Shown in pieces: positions 1-5,211 of a DNA stretch of 5,295 nt; within the stretch, counting starts at the first letter, position 1, and each line of letters starts with the position of its first letter. The notes beneath the pieces were generated by a model. The model searched no databases. It saw only the letters and a list, made by a program, of their open reading frames with translations, and was not told the origin of the DNA. The stretch spans positions 1 through 5,295 of the forward strand of contig SLHU01000402.1 of NCBI GenBank assembly GCA_007135995.1, in the 5' to 3' direction. The position numbers and the translations under genes are program-made. The stretch is from Clostridiales bacterium (GTDB taxonomy: Bacteria; Bacillota; Clostridia; Saccharofermentanales; UBA5734).

Positions 1-188
1 CGCAGCCTCTCTGATCGTGGCGTTGAATAGAAGTATGAAACAGATCCCATTTTCTTTGTTGCGAAAAAATAATCAGACTGGTATGCATCACGCCAGTTTT
101 CTTTATAGTCCACTTCAACACTCCAAAAGAGAAAAATGAGAATAATTATGGTCATAATCTTTAAAATGTAACACATAATACCAGACAT
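1..188 (-). CDS. Partial gene, N-terminus of a probable membrane-anchored or exported protein (runs off left edge)
   Basis: From an ATG at 188 the minus strand stays open for 62 codons to the window edge, so the C-terminus is missing. The product starts MSGIMCYILKIMTIIILIFL: about residues 6-22 form one hydrophobic segment with a Lys in it, followed by a polar part (WSVEVDYKENWRDAYQSDYF). That looks like a signal anchor or uncleaved signal peptide with the rest outside the membrane. I do not recognise the family. The start is uncertain: no clear Shine-Dalgarno precedes the ATG at 188, and ATGs at 176 and 155 are in frame. The frame is also open upstream through the IS1634 left end to a stop near 255-257, so the original start may have been separated from the gene by the insertion. 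A plus-strand frame (2-139) overlaps it but looks less protein-like. Confidence 0.45.
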   Translation of the reverse strand, partial: MSGIMCYILKIMTIIILIFLFWSVEVDYKENWRDAYQSDYFFATKKMGSVSYFYSTPRSERL

Positions 189-210
189 GTAAGAATATAT
201 GTAGTATAAT
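182..210 (+). promoter_or_regulatory. Possible plus-strand promoter pointing into the IS1634-like element
   Basis: CAGACA (182-187) is followed after 17 bp by a perfect TATAAT (205-210). The -35 matches consensus at four of six positions. Transcription would start near 217, at the IS left end, and run antisense to the transposase gene. A chance match in AT-rich DNA is quite possible. Confidence 0.25.
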
Positions 211-216
211 CCTGTC

Positions 217-227
217 TTTGACAGTTG
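217..227 (+). repeat. IS1634-like left terminal inverted repeat
   Basis: TTTGACAGTTG matches the reverse complement of 2154-2164 at all 11 positions. The preceding host bases CTGTC also pair with GACAG inside the repeat, giving a small 5-bp palindrome (212-224) across the left junction; that is probably accidental. Confidence 0.8.
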
Positions 228-237
228 AGAAAAGATT

Positions 238-276
238 AAGCTCGAAGAGTGTTGCTAACAGGCGATCTTCGAGCTT
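238..276 (-). terminator. Hairpin downstream of the IS1634-like transposase, probable terminator
   Basis: An 11-bp perfect stem, AAGCTCGAAGA (238-248) with TCTTCGAGCTT (266-276), encloses a 17-nt loop. It begins about 32 nt past the transposase stop codon. On the minus strand it is followed by AATCTTTTC, which is moderately U-rich, so termination of the transposase transcript is likely but not canonical. The loop contains the subterminal IS repeat GTGTTGCTAACAGGCG, so this segment may also be part of the transposase-binding end. Confidence 0.55.
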
Positions 277-307
277 TAGTTAATTTCTAGCATAACGTAC
301 TACGATG

Positions 308-2020
308 CTATTTTTTAGTTTTGCGATAAATATTCCTTATTTCCTTAAGGGTTAAAAGTTGGAAGTCGGTCCTGAAGCCAAACGTTTCGTGCAGATCATC
401 GGTAAAATCCGTTCTGGTGTAAGCCGGAATGAAGCCATCGCCTTTAAGTTCGAGGAAGTTCATATCCCGAAGACCTTGAATAATATCCCGGCAGGTGTAT
501 TTCTCTTCCAATCTTTTTTCCAGTAATCTGTAAATGGTCAGAGCGATAAAACAAGTCATGAAATGTGCTTGTATACGGTCATCCCTGCTAAGGAAAACCG
601 GTCTTGCTTTAAACTCGCTTTTCATGATCCGAAAACATTCTTCTATCTCCCAGCGTCTCTGATTGATTCGAATAATATCAGTGCTGCTACCGTCCAGGTT
701 GGTGCAAACAGCGTAAAACCCATCGTACATTTCTTCTTGCGCGATACGTTTCTCGTCGAGGTAATACTGGTTGTTTTGAGCGATTTCCCCATCCGTTGTC
801 ACACTTATTTTCTTAACAAATCTTTTGTAGTCATTCTGACCATGGTGTTCTGATTTTTTTGAGTTGTTATCGATCGCTCTTGTCGCTCTGTCTATCTGCT
901 CATTTCTTATCTTGCGCTGATAGTTTTTGTGTTTTATGGAATATGTGACAATGAGCTTTTGTTCCAGTCCATTCTCATTGATCCAACGTTCTTTGTAGAA
1001 AGTCTGCTCCGCATAATCGTTCTCATCTATCTTGCTAAGATCGTACACACTCTTGCTGTCAGGAGAAAACCAGCCACTTTTATCCAAAGCCCAATCCTTC
1101 AGGTGCTTTTTTAATTGTTTGACCGATTGGGTGGTGATGAATGCCCGGTCACCCATGTTGTTAAACTGACGATTTGTTTTAGAAGACAGCCCGGCATCTG
1201 TACAAACAATAAACTTCGAACATTCAAAATCTTTTAGAATCTGCTCTTCCAGCGGCTTCATTGTCACCTGTTCGTTTGTGTTGCCGCTGTTTATGTTAAA
1301 AGCCAGCGGTACGCCGTCTCCATCCATGAACAGCCCCATCTGTACAATAGGGTTCGGTCTGTGTTCTTTCGATATCCCATACTGCTTAATCCCGGATTCG
1401 TGCTCTATCTCAAAGAAGAAATTCGTGCAGTCATAGTAGAGGATGTGCGTGTTTCTGTCGGCTATTTTGAGACTGTTCTTGTAAAGCTGTGATTGCAAAA
1501 AGTCTGACTCCTTAGATATTACATCCAGCGCCCTGTAGATATGCTGAAGGCTGAAATTGGGCTGTTCCAGGAAATTCTTAGACAATTCATTTGTTGCCAG
1601 CTTTGAAGATGGATAGATGATTCTGGAGTAAACCAAGCGAGATAAGACACGGTCCAGGTCAAAAGTAAACTTATACTTGTGTGACAGTTGCTTGCAGATA
1701 CTGCCAAGGCCAAGCTCGTTATACATTTTCTGTAAAAACAGATACCCGCCATTAAATAATCGCTGCTCATCTTTGGTAATCGTCTTGGCTGGTGAGAACT
1801 TTACGATTACTTCCTGTTTCTCAGCAGCCTCCAACTTGTTCATCTTTTCGATCTGTTCCAAAACCCAGGTTTCAGGATCCTTGTCGCCGAGTTTCTTTAA
1901 CAGCTCTTCATGAGTTCCGAATTTATGAACGATTTTGCTGGTATTACTGCCATCTTTATAAAAAGACTTGATCGCATAGTAGGAAATAGAATTCTTCGAG
2001 GTGGATTTCTTAAGTCGCAT
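308..2020 (-). CDS. IS1634-family DDE transposase, 570 aa
   Basis: This transposase should cut and rejoin the ends of its own element by DDE/RNase H-fold chemistry. Catalytic residues visible by position are D197 in YYDCTN, D275 in CTDAG and E460 in RRWEIEE. The last lies in the R456-x3-E460-x6-K467 signature of the IS4-like superfamily, where the Tyr often found three residues before that Arg is Asn453 here. About 185 residues separate the second Asp and the Glu, consistent with the insertion domain of IS4/IS1634 enzymes. The N-terminal ~190 residues are Lys-rich and helical and probably bind DNA. The length is normal for the family and there is no frameshift. The ATG at 2020 is supported by GGAGG (2029-2033), 8 nt upstream. 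The stop is TAG at 308-310. The gene has its own promoter and is shielded from upstream transcription by a terminator at 2097-2122. Family assignment is from recognised motifs, not a database search. Confidence 0.93.
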   Translation of the reverse strand: MRLKKSTSKNSISYYAIKSFYKDGSNTSKIVHKFGTHEELLKKLGDKDPETWVLEQIEKMNKLEAAEKQEVIVKFSPAKTITKDEQRLFNGGYLFLQKMYNELGLGSICKQLSHKYKFTFDLDRVLSRLVYSRIIYPSSKLATNELSKNFLEQPNFSLQHIYRALDVISKESDFLQSQLYKNSLKIADRNTHILYYDCTNFFFEIEHESGIKQYGISKEHRPNPIVQMGLFMDGDGVPLAFNINSGNTNEQVTMKPLEEQILKDFECSKFIVCTDAGLSSKTNRQFNNMGDRAFITTQSVKQLKKHLKDWALDKSGWFSPDSKSVYDLSKIDENDYAEQTFYKERWINENGLEQKLIVTYSIKHKNYQRKIRNEQIDRATRAIDNNSKKSEHHGQNDYKRFVKKISVTTDGEIAQNNQYYLDEKRIAQEEMYDGFYAVCTNLDGSSTDIIRINQRRWEIEECFRIMKSEFKARPVFLSRDDRIQAHFMTCFIALTIYRLLEKRLEEKYTCRDIIQGLRDMNFLELKGDGFIPAYTRTDFTDDLHETFGFRTDFQLLTLKEIRNIYRKTKK

Positions 2021-2028
2021 AGACTTAT

Positions 2029-2051
2029 CCTCCGGGTTTTCTTCTATTATA
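2029..2051 (-). promoter_or_regulatory. Transposase promoter (extended -10) and RBS
   Basis: On the minus strand TGTTATAAT has a perfect -10 hexamer (2046-2051) with the TG of an extended -10 just upstream. No good -35 lies at 16-18 bp; the nearest, TTGTAA at 2075-2080, is 23 bp away. This is therefore best read as an extended -10 promoter. Transcription would start near 2039-2040, giving a leader of only about 20 nt. The Shine-Dalgarno GGAGG (2029-2033) sits 8 nt before the ATG at 2020. Confidence 0.6.
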
Positions 2052-2096
2052 ACATAGTGCGATATAGTACGGTGTTACAATTGTGTTTCATTTGAC

Positions 2097-2122
2097 AAAA
2101 AAACAGGGCACGACGCCCTGTT
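2097..2122 (-). terminator. Rho-independent terminator at the IS1634 right end, insulating the transposase from read-in
   Basis: The 8-bp stem AACAGGGC (2102-2109) with GCCCTGTT (2115-2122) has a 5-nt loop. On the minus strand it is followed directly by seven T residues (2097-2103, overlapping the stem base), a textbook intrinsic terminator. It lies inside the element, upstream of the transposase promoter and in the same orientation as the gene. It can only stop transcripts entering from the right, such as read-through from the IS21 operon, before they reach the transposase. Confidence 0.8.
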
Positions 2123-2153
2123 ACCAACACTTTCTTTATCTGCTTTGATTATA

Positions 2154-2164
2154 CAACTGTCAAA
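2154..2164 (-). repeat. IS1634-like right terminal inverted repeat
   Basis: CAACTGTCAAA on the plus strand is the exact reverse complement of 217-227. The flank beyond it begins CTACCGAG and shares no direct repeat with the left flank. Confidence 0.8.
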
Positions 2165-2216
2165 CTACCGAGTTGTTTTTGTGTTTTTACGCGTATATAT
2201 TGGTGAATTAATAAAA
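2165..2216. other. 52-bp AT-rich spacer between the two insertion sequences
   Basis: This short host remnant lies between the IS1634 right tip and the IS21 left tip. It contains T-runs and GCGTATAT (2191-2198), which also occurs inverted in the right flank (5252-5259). It holds no ORF. It shows that the elements are adjacent, not nested. Confidence 0.6.
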
Positions 2217-2223
2217 TGTAACT

Positions 2224-2309
2224 GGCAATGTAAAGTACAGGATTTTTGGCAATAGAACTGCAGAGATTTCGGCAGTCAAAGTGCAGGACTTCTGGCAATG
2301 AAAGTACAG
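2224..2309 (+). repeat. IS21 left-end array: four phased copies of a 16-17 bp repeat
   Basis: The copies are 2224-2240 (GGCAATGTAAAGTACAG), 2248-2263 (GGCAATAGAACTGCAG), 2271-2286 (GGCAGTCAAAGTGCAG) and 2294-2309 (GGCAATGAAAGTACAG). Starts are 24, 23 and 23 bp apart. The outermost copy has one extra T. Such repeats are the expected IstA binding sites in this family. The roughly two-turn spacing puts all copies on one face of the helix. Confidence 0.88.
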
Positions 2310-2412
2310 AGATGACAACATCATGAACTAACCTGCTGAGCGTACTTTATCACAAAATATTCATGAGGACAAGAAGGAGGACCGGTGACCCGATCCCCCA
2401 TCCGAAATGACA
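2310..2412. other. Non-coding inner left end of the IS21-like element
   Basis: This stretch lies between the innermost left repeat and the stop of the small third gene. It shows no further copy of the end repeat at the expected phase (about 2317) and no convincing terminator for the istA-istB transcript. TCATGA occurs twice, 40 bp apart (2321-2326 and 2361-2366). AAGGAGG at 2374-2380 resembles a plus-strand RBS, but I do not accept the frame that follows it. Confidence 0.4.
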
Positions 2413-2694
2413 TTAATCAGGCAGAACAAGATCTGTCTTATCATTTTCCAGTAATGACGAGAATTCCTGGCAAGCAGGCAAATCACGAAAGTAGCGAACC
2501 CGAAAATCAGATTCAGGGTCAGGGTAGCGTGACTGCAATCCTTGTTGAGCGGTCAATGTATTAATCTGGTGACGAAGATTGACGACATATTTCTCTAAAG
2601 CCAAGGTGTACGACCAGATCAGACACATCAGCTCCTGTCGCTGCTGGTCTATTATTGAATCATCGAGAACATCAGTATGAACTTGCTCAGACAT
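2413..2694 (-). CDS. Small accessory protein of the IS21-like element, 93 aa, unknown function
   Basis: I do not recognise this protein. It lies inside the element as the last gene after istA and istB. The ATG at 2694 overlaps the istB end by 8 nt, so translation is probably coupled. AAAGG in the istB tail lies about 10 nt before this ATG. A GTG at 2703 would add three residues (MTA) but leaves almost no room for an RBS, so I prefer the ATG. The product (MSEQVHTDVLDD at its start) is acidic, about 16 Asp/Glu against 8 Lys/Arg. Residues 14-50 look like one long helix or helical hairpin (QRQELMCLIWSYTLALEKYV), and the C-terminal half is polar. There is no HTH, zinc motif, signal peptide or clear membrane span. 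It could be a transposition cofactor, a regulator of IstA/IstB or a non-functional passenger; the sequence does not decide. Confidence 0.6.
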   Translation of the reverse strand: MSEQVHTDVLDDSIIDQQRQELMCLIWSYTLALEKYVVNLRHQINTLTAQQGLQSRYPDPESDFRVRYFRDLPACQEFSSLLENDKTDLVLPD

Positions 2695-3478
2695 GGCTGT
2701 CACCGCCTTTCAGAAGGCCCTTGAGGATCGATTGCTGGTTACTCAGCCGCCAACTGTCACCGTCAATGTTGAATATTTCGCATTTGTGCAGCAGGCGATC
2801 CATAACGGCCGCAGTGACCACATTGTCACCAAGGGTCTGTGCCCAGTCTGCAAAGCCTTTATTGGAGATAACAATCAGTGAAGTCTGCTGATAGAAATCA
2901 CAGATCAGCTGAAACAGGCGATTGCCTTCCTGGCGATCGAGCACGCTGTTGCCGATCTCATCGATAATCAGCAGATCACAGGCACGCAGTAATTTAAGCT
3001 TGCTTTTACTGCGCGATAACGCTTGTTCAGTCTTAAGTAAGTGCGCCAGGTCATGAAGTGATGTGAAGAAAACATCATAACCGGCTTGGATCGCCTTGTA
3101 GCCAATCAAGGAGGCCAGGAACGACTTACCTAAACCAGATCCACCGAAGAAAAGAACATTGTAAGCTTTCTCTATCCACAAGAAATTGCTGGTCAGTTCG
3201 GTTATTTGCCGTTTAGAAACGCCGGTTCGTCTGGCAAAATCGTAACAATCCAGATCCAAGGGCGTATCAAAAGTGGGAAGATTAGCCTGGCGCAACCGCC
3301 TGGTCATACGAGCTGCCCGGCGCTGGTGGATCTCAACACCGAGAAATTCCTGCAAGATCTCAGCATAGGGCTTGTCAGAGCAGCTAGCAGCTAAAAGGAC
3401 TTCATCCAGGTTAGCAGCCAGGTGCTTAAGTTTGAGCTCCAAGAGCTGCTTTTTCAATACATGAATTGAATCATCCAT
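2687..3478 (-). CDS. istB: IstB-like AAA+ ATPase, transposition helper, 263 aa
   Basis: IstB is the DnaA/DnaC-related AAA+ ATPase of IS21 elements; it binds target DNA and assists IstA in strand transfer. Domains in order: an N-terminal helical part (about 1-95) with the typical start LKKQLLELKLKHLAANLDEV, then the ATPase core. Walker A is GGSGLGKS (112-119), a variant of the common GPPGxGKT that keeps Lys118 and Ser119. Walker B is LLIIDEIG (169-176). A sensor-1-like VISN lies at 203-206, and AAVMDRLLHKC (223-233) holds the likely arginine finger at R228. The length is normal for the family. The ATG at 3478 lies 1 nt past the istA stop. Its RBS, GGGAGG, is within the last codons of istA, 8 nt upstream, so the two are probably co-translated. 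The end overlaps the small third gene. Confidence 0.95.
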   Translation of the reverse strand: MDDSIHVLKKQLLELKLKHLAANLDEVLLAASCSDKPYAEILQEFLGVEIHQRRAARMTRRLRQANLPTFDTPLDLDCYDFARRTGVSKRQITELTSNFLWIEKAYNVLFFGGSGLGKSFLASLIGYKAIQAGYDVFFTSLHDLAHLLKTEQALSRSKSKLKLLRACDLLIIDEIGNSVLDRQEGNRLFQLICDFYQQTSLIVISNKGFADWAQTLGDNVVTAAVMDRLLHKCEIFNIDGDSWRLSNQQSILKGLLKGGDSHV

Positions 3479-3479
3479 A

Positions 3480-5027
3480 TTATTTGCCTCCCTTGCGAAT
3501 CAGATTCTGGTAGGTTTCAGAGTCATGCTGGCGAACTTTGACAAGCTCCAGATTTGCATGCGGCATGACTGGCGCTGCCGACACTACAACAGGTAACTCT
3601 ATCTCATCAATGGTGATTTGACGGAACAGGTGCTGGGTAAAATCCCGAAAATCAGTAGCTGAAGTTGAATCACATTCCAGACAAGCCAAGACAGCCTGAC
3701 GCAAAATCTCCGGTTCATATTTCTGGCAGACATTGAGAAGCAGCTGCAGTTGGTCTCGCATATATCGGTTGCGAGCCTTACGGATCCGCTGCAAATAGGT
3801 CAGTGCTTGTGTCGTGTTTCCCAGCACGGTTAGTGCTTCGTCCCACAATTGCTGAACCTGACTGGACTTGTCCCTGGCATGGTCGCGGTTGACAACCAAC
3901 TCACCTGGAGATGTTGCCAAGGGGTGTTGAGCAATCAGAATACCATCAGGATTATAGATCAGCAGCAGCCTGTTTTCCTCCTTGACTGAGACCATTTGGT
4001 GCTGACTGTAAGTGCCGATAGGTACGGAGTAGCGGCTGGATTTATAACGGATGGTATTGTTTTTTCGGACGGGGGTTGATACCATTTCGTTACAAGGCTC
4101 GAGACTTGTGAGTGAGATAACCGGCTTGAGGTGCAGTTTTTCCGACTCAAAAGCCTCGGCCGGTATCTTTTTTGTTTCTTCGTGCACCTTGCCATTGCCT
4201 GTGCGCACCAGCCAGGCGTCACTATCGGCCGACCACTGTTCGAGGCTGACAAACGTTCTGTTTTTGGCAAAATTGTATTTGACAAATTTGACGCCGGACT
4301 CAACCAAACCTTTACTTTCGGGGTCAGCCTTGCGGCAAACCCACATCGTGAAACCATGTCGGTTTTTGCATCGTTCAAATTCGTGCGTGTAAATGATATC
4401 ACCATAGTTTTCGTTGACAACCATCAGGCTGTCCTGGTCGATTACCACTTCTTTTGTCATACCGCCTAGAGCCTGAAAACAACTCTCCAGACTGCGAACC
4501 AGGTCAATGCTTGTGAAATGTCGAGTTTGCCAGACGATATGCTTGTAGCGGGAATGAGCCAGGATGAAGATCACGAAAAACAGCTTGATGCGCCGCTCTC
4601 CGCTCCGCAATGCGTTGTACACACCAAAATCCACCTGTAGCTGCATGCCTGGCGGCAACTCTGGAACCGGTCCATATTCACGACCTTTGACCTGCCTGGG
4701 GATGTCATATTGCATACGCATTTTGGCAACATAATCACGAACCGTACGCGGCTTATAAAATTCTGCGTAATGCTCGGCCAGCCAATCTTGTATCTGAGAG
4801 GCGCTGACATCATCATACTTTCTTAGCCACTGTAAAATGATATCTTGCCGTTTGTCCAGACCGCTGGTGAACTGTCGCTTGCGCATCGCCTCATATTCCT
4901 CGGCAGTCATCTCCCAATACTGGTCGACAGTCCGCCAGTTCAGACCAAGATGCCTGGCGACGGCCTCTTTACTGAATCCTTGCTTCTTTTCTTGTTGAAT
5001 CTCTGAGTACATGTGAAAATCCTCCAT
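3480..5027 (-). CDS. istA: IstA transposase of the IS21 family, 515 aa
   Basis: IstA is the DDE recombinase that recognises the IS21 end repeats and catalyses cleavage and strand transfer. An N-terminal HTH lies at about residues 16-38 (KQGFSKEAVARHLGLNWRTV), and a second DNA-binding region is likely at about 60-105. The integrase-type core has D133 (LQVDFGV), D197 (VVIDQDS) and E243 (SKGLVESG). The Asp-Glu spacing and the KGxVE motif are typical of the family. The C-terminal ~200 residues include a beta-rich part (YSVPIGTY) and a long basic helical stretch. The length is within the family range. The ATG at 5027 follows AGGGAGG with 7 nt spacing. A second in-frame ATG at 5012 (MYSEIQQ) follows GGAGG with 8 nt spacing, so two forms five residues apart may be made. 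It is the first gene of the istA-istB-orf3 unit. No frameshift is seen. Confidence 0.95.
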   Translation of the reverse strand: MEDFHMYSEIQQEKKQGFSKEAVARHLGLNWRTVDQYWEMTAEEYEAMRKRQFTSGLDKRQDIILQWLRKYDDVSASQIQDWLAEHYAEFYKPRTVRDYVAKMRMQYDIPRQVKGREYGPVPELPPGMQLQVDFGVYNALRSGERRIKLFFVIFILAHSRYKHIVWQTRHFTSIDLVRSLESCFQALGGMTKEVVIDQDSLMVVNENYGDIIYTHEFERCKNRHGFTMWVCRKADPESKGLVESGVKFVKYNFAKNRTFVSLEQWSADSDAWLVRTGNGKVHEETKKIPAEAFESEKLHLKPVISLTSLEPCNEMVSTPVRKNNTIRYKSSRYSVPIGTYSQHQMVSVKEENRLLLIYNPDGILIAQHPLATSPGELVVNRDHARDKSSQVQQLWDEALTVLGNTTQALTYLQRIRKARNRYMRDQLQLLLNVCQKYEPEILRQAVLACLECDSTSATDFRDFTQHLFRQITIDEIELPVVVSAAPVMPHANLELVKVRQHDSETYQNLIRKGGK

Positions 5028-5041
5028 TTCTGTGCCTCCCT
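5010..5041 (-). promoter_or_regulatory. Double Shine-Dalgarno/start region of istA
   Basis: AGGGAGG (5035-5041) lies 7 nt before the ATG at 5027. That first ATG with its next codons (ATGGAGG) also supplies GGAGG (5021-5025) as the RBS of an in-frame ATG at 5012, with 8 nt spacing. A ribosome on the first start would cover the second RBS, so use of the two starts should be mutually exclusive. Confidence 0.6.
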
Positions 5042-5077
5042 GAGGTGTAATATTACAAGATTAACATCTTCCCTCAA
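5042..5077 (-). promoter_or_regulatory. Candidate istA promoter with overlapping palindrome
   Basis: On the minus strand TTGAGG (5072-5077) is followed after 17 bp by AATATT (5049-5054), with TG one base upstream of the -10 as in an extended -10. Each hexamer matches consensus at four of six positions. The perfect 12-bp palindrome TGTAATATTACA (5046-5057) covers the -10 and could be an operator. The start would fall near 5042, leaving a leader of about 15 nt that holds the AGGGAGG of istA. All of this lies between the repeat array and istA. Confidence 0.45.
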
Positions 5078-5095
5078 AAAAAAGACCTCGGCTTC

Positions 5096-5204
5096 CTGTA
5101 TTTTCATTGCCGAAATCTCTGCACTTTCATTGCCGGATTTTCTGTATTTATACTGCCGTTTTCTCTGTATTTTCACTGCCAGATTCTCTGTACTTTACAT
5201 TGCC
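5096..5204 (-). repeat. IS21 right-end array: five phased copies of the 16-17 bp repeat
   Basis: On the minus strand, from the tip inward, the copies are 5188-5204 (GGCAATGTAAAGTACAG), 5165-5180 (GGCAGTGAAAATACAG), 5142-5157 (GGCAGTATAAATACAG), 5119-5134 (GGCAATGAAAGTGCAG) and 5096-5111 (GGCAATGAAAATACAG). Outer edges are 24, 23, 23 and 23 bp apart, the same phasing as the left end. The outermost copy carries the same extra T as its left counterpart. The array lies upstream of the istA promoter, so IstA bound here could also affect istA transcription. Confidence 0.88.
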
Positions 5205-5211
5205 GGTACCA

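Larger units (their letters stand above)
217..2164 (-). mobile_element. IS1634-family insertion sequence (IS4-like DDE superfamily), apparently complete
   Basis: The element is about 1.95 kb and carries a single transposase gene filling most of its length. Its limits come from an 11-bp perfect terminal inverted repeat, TTTGACAGTTG, at 217-227 and in reverse complement at 2154-2164. A second, subterminal inverted repeat lies 32-34 bp further in: GTGTTGCTAACAGG at 249-262, and GTGTTGGTAACAGG in reverse complement at 2117-2130. The length and single long ORF fit the IS1634 family. I see no target-site duplication: the left flank ends AATCCTGTC and the right flank begins CTACCGAG. The copy may therefore have recombined, or the true tips lie a few bases away. 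The intact reading frame, promoter and RBS suggest it could still be active. Confidence 0.85.
2217..5211 (-). mobile_element. IS21-family insertion sequence with three genes, about 3.0 kb
   Basis: The istA-istB pair and multiple-repeat ends identify the IS21 family. Both ends contain GGCAATGTAAAGTACAG as a 17-bp perfect inverted repeat (2224-2240 and 5188-5204 in reverse complement). The tips are placed at TG (2217) and CA (5211), the 5'-TG...CA-3' ends usual for the family: TGTAACTGGC on the left against TGGTACCGGC on the right strand. At about 2995 bp it is longer than most family members (roughly 2-2.5 kb), because of a third gene and long repeat arrays. The target duplication is uncertain. 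ATGT occurs at both junctions (2216-2219 and 5211-5214) but overlaps the proposed tips, so it may be chance. Confidence 0.9.

Noticed and set aside
2..139. Plus-strand frame open from the left edge for 45 codons
   Set aside because: Its translation shows no protein-like features, while the opposing minus-strand frame has a clear hydrophobic N-terminus and longer extent.
1519..2095. Short frames on both strands overlapping the IS1634 transposase start
   Set aside because: They overlap a well-supported transposase gene out of frame and lack start signals.
2385..2564. Plus-strand frame of 59 aa starting GTG after AAGGAGG (2374-2380)
   Set aside because: It lies antisense to the third gene, has only a 4-nt spacer, and its translation is low-complexity in Q/S/E with no recognisable domain. 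The minus-strand frame fits the operon better.
4051..4469. Plus-strand open frames of about 110 aa opposite istA
   Set aside because: They are shadows of the istA coding frame; no RBS and no family resemblance.
5046..5070. Possible hairpins TGTAATATTACA and AAGAT-TAAC-ATCTT as a terminator before istA
   Set aside because: Stems are AT-rich and no T tract follows on the minus strand, so they are more likely operator or chance symmetry than terminator.
5096..5204. Regularly spaced repeats that could suggest a CRISPR array
   Set aside because: The intervals between repeats are only about 7 bp, and the same unit appears inverted at the other IS21 end. They are transposase-binding end repeats.
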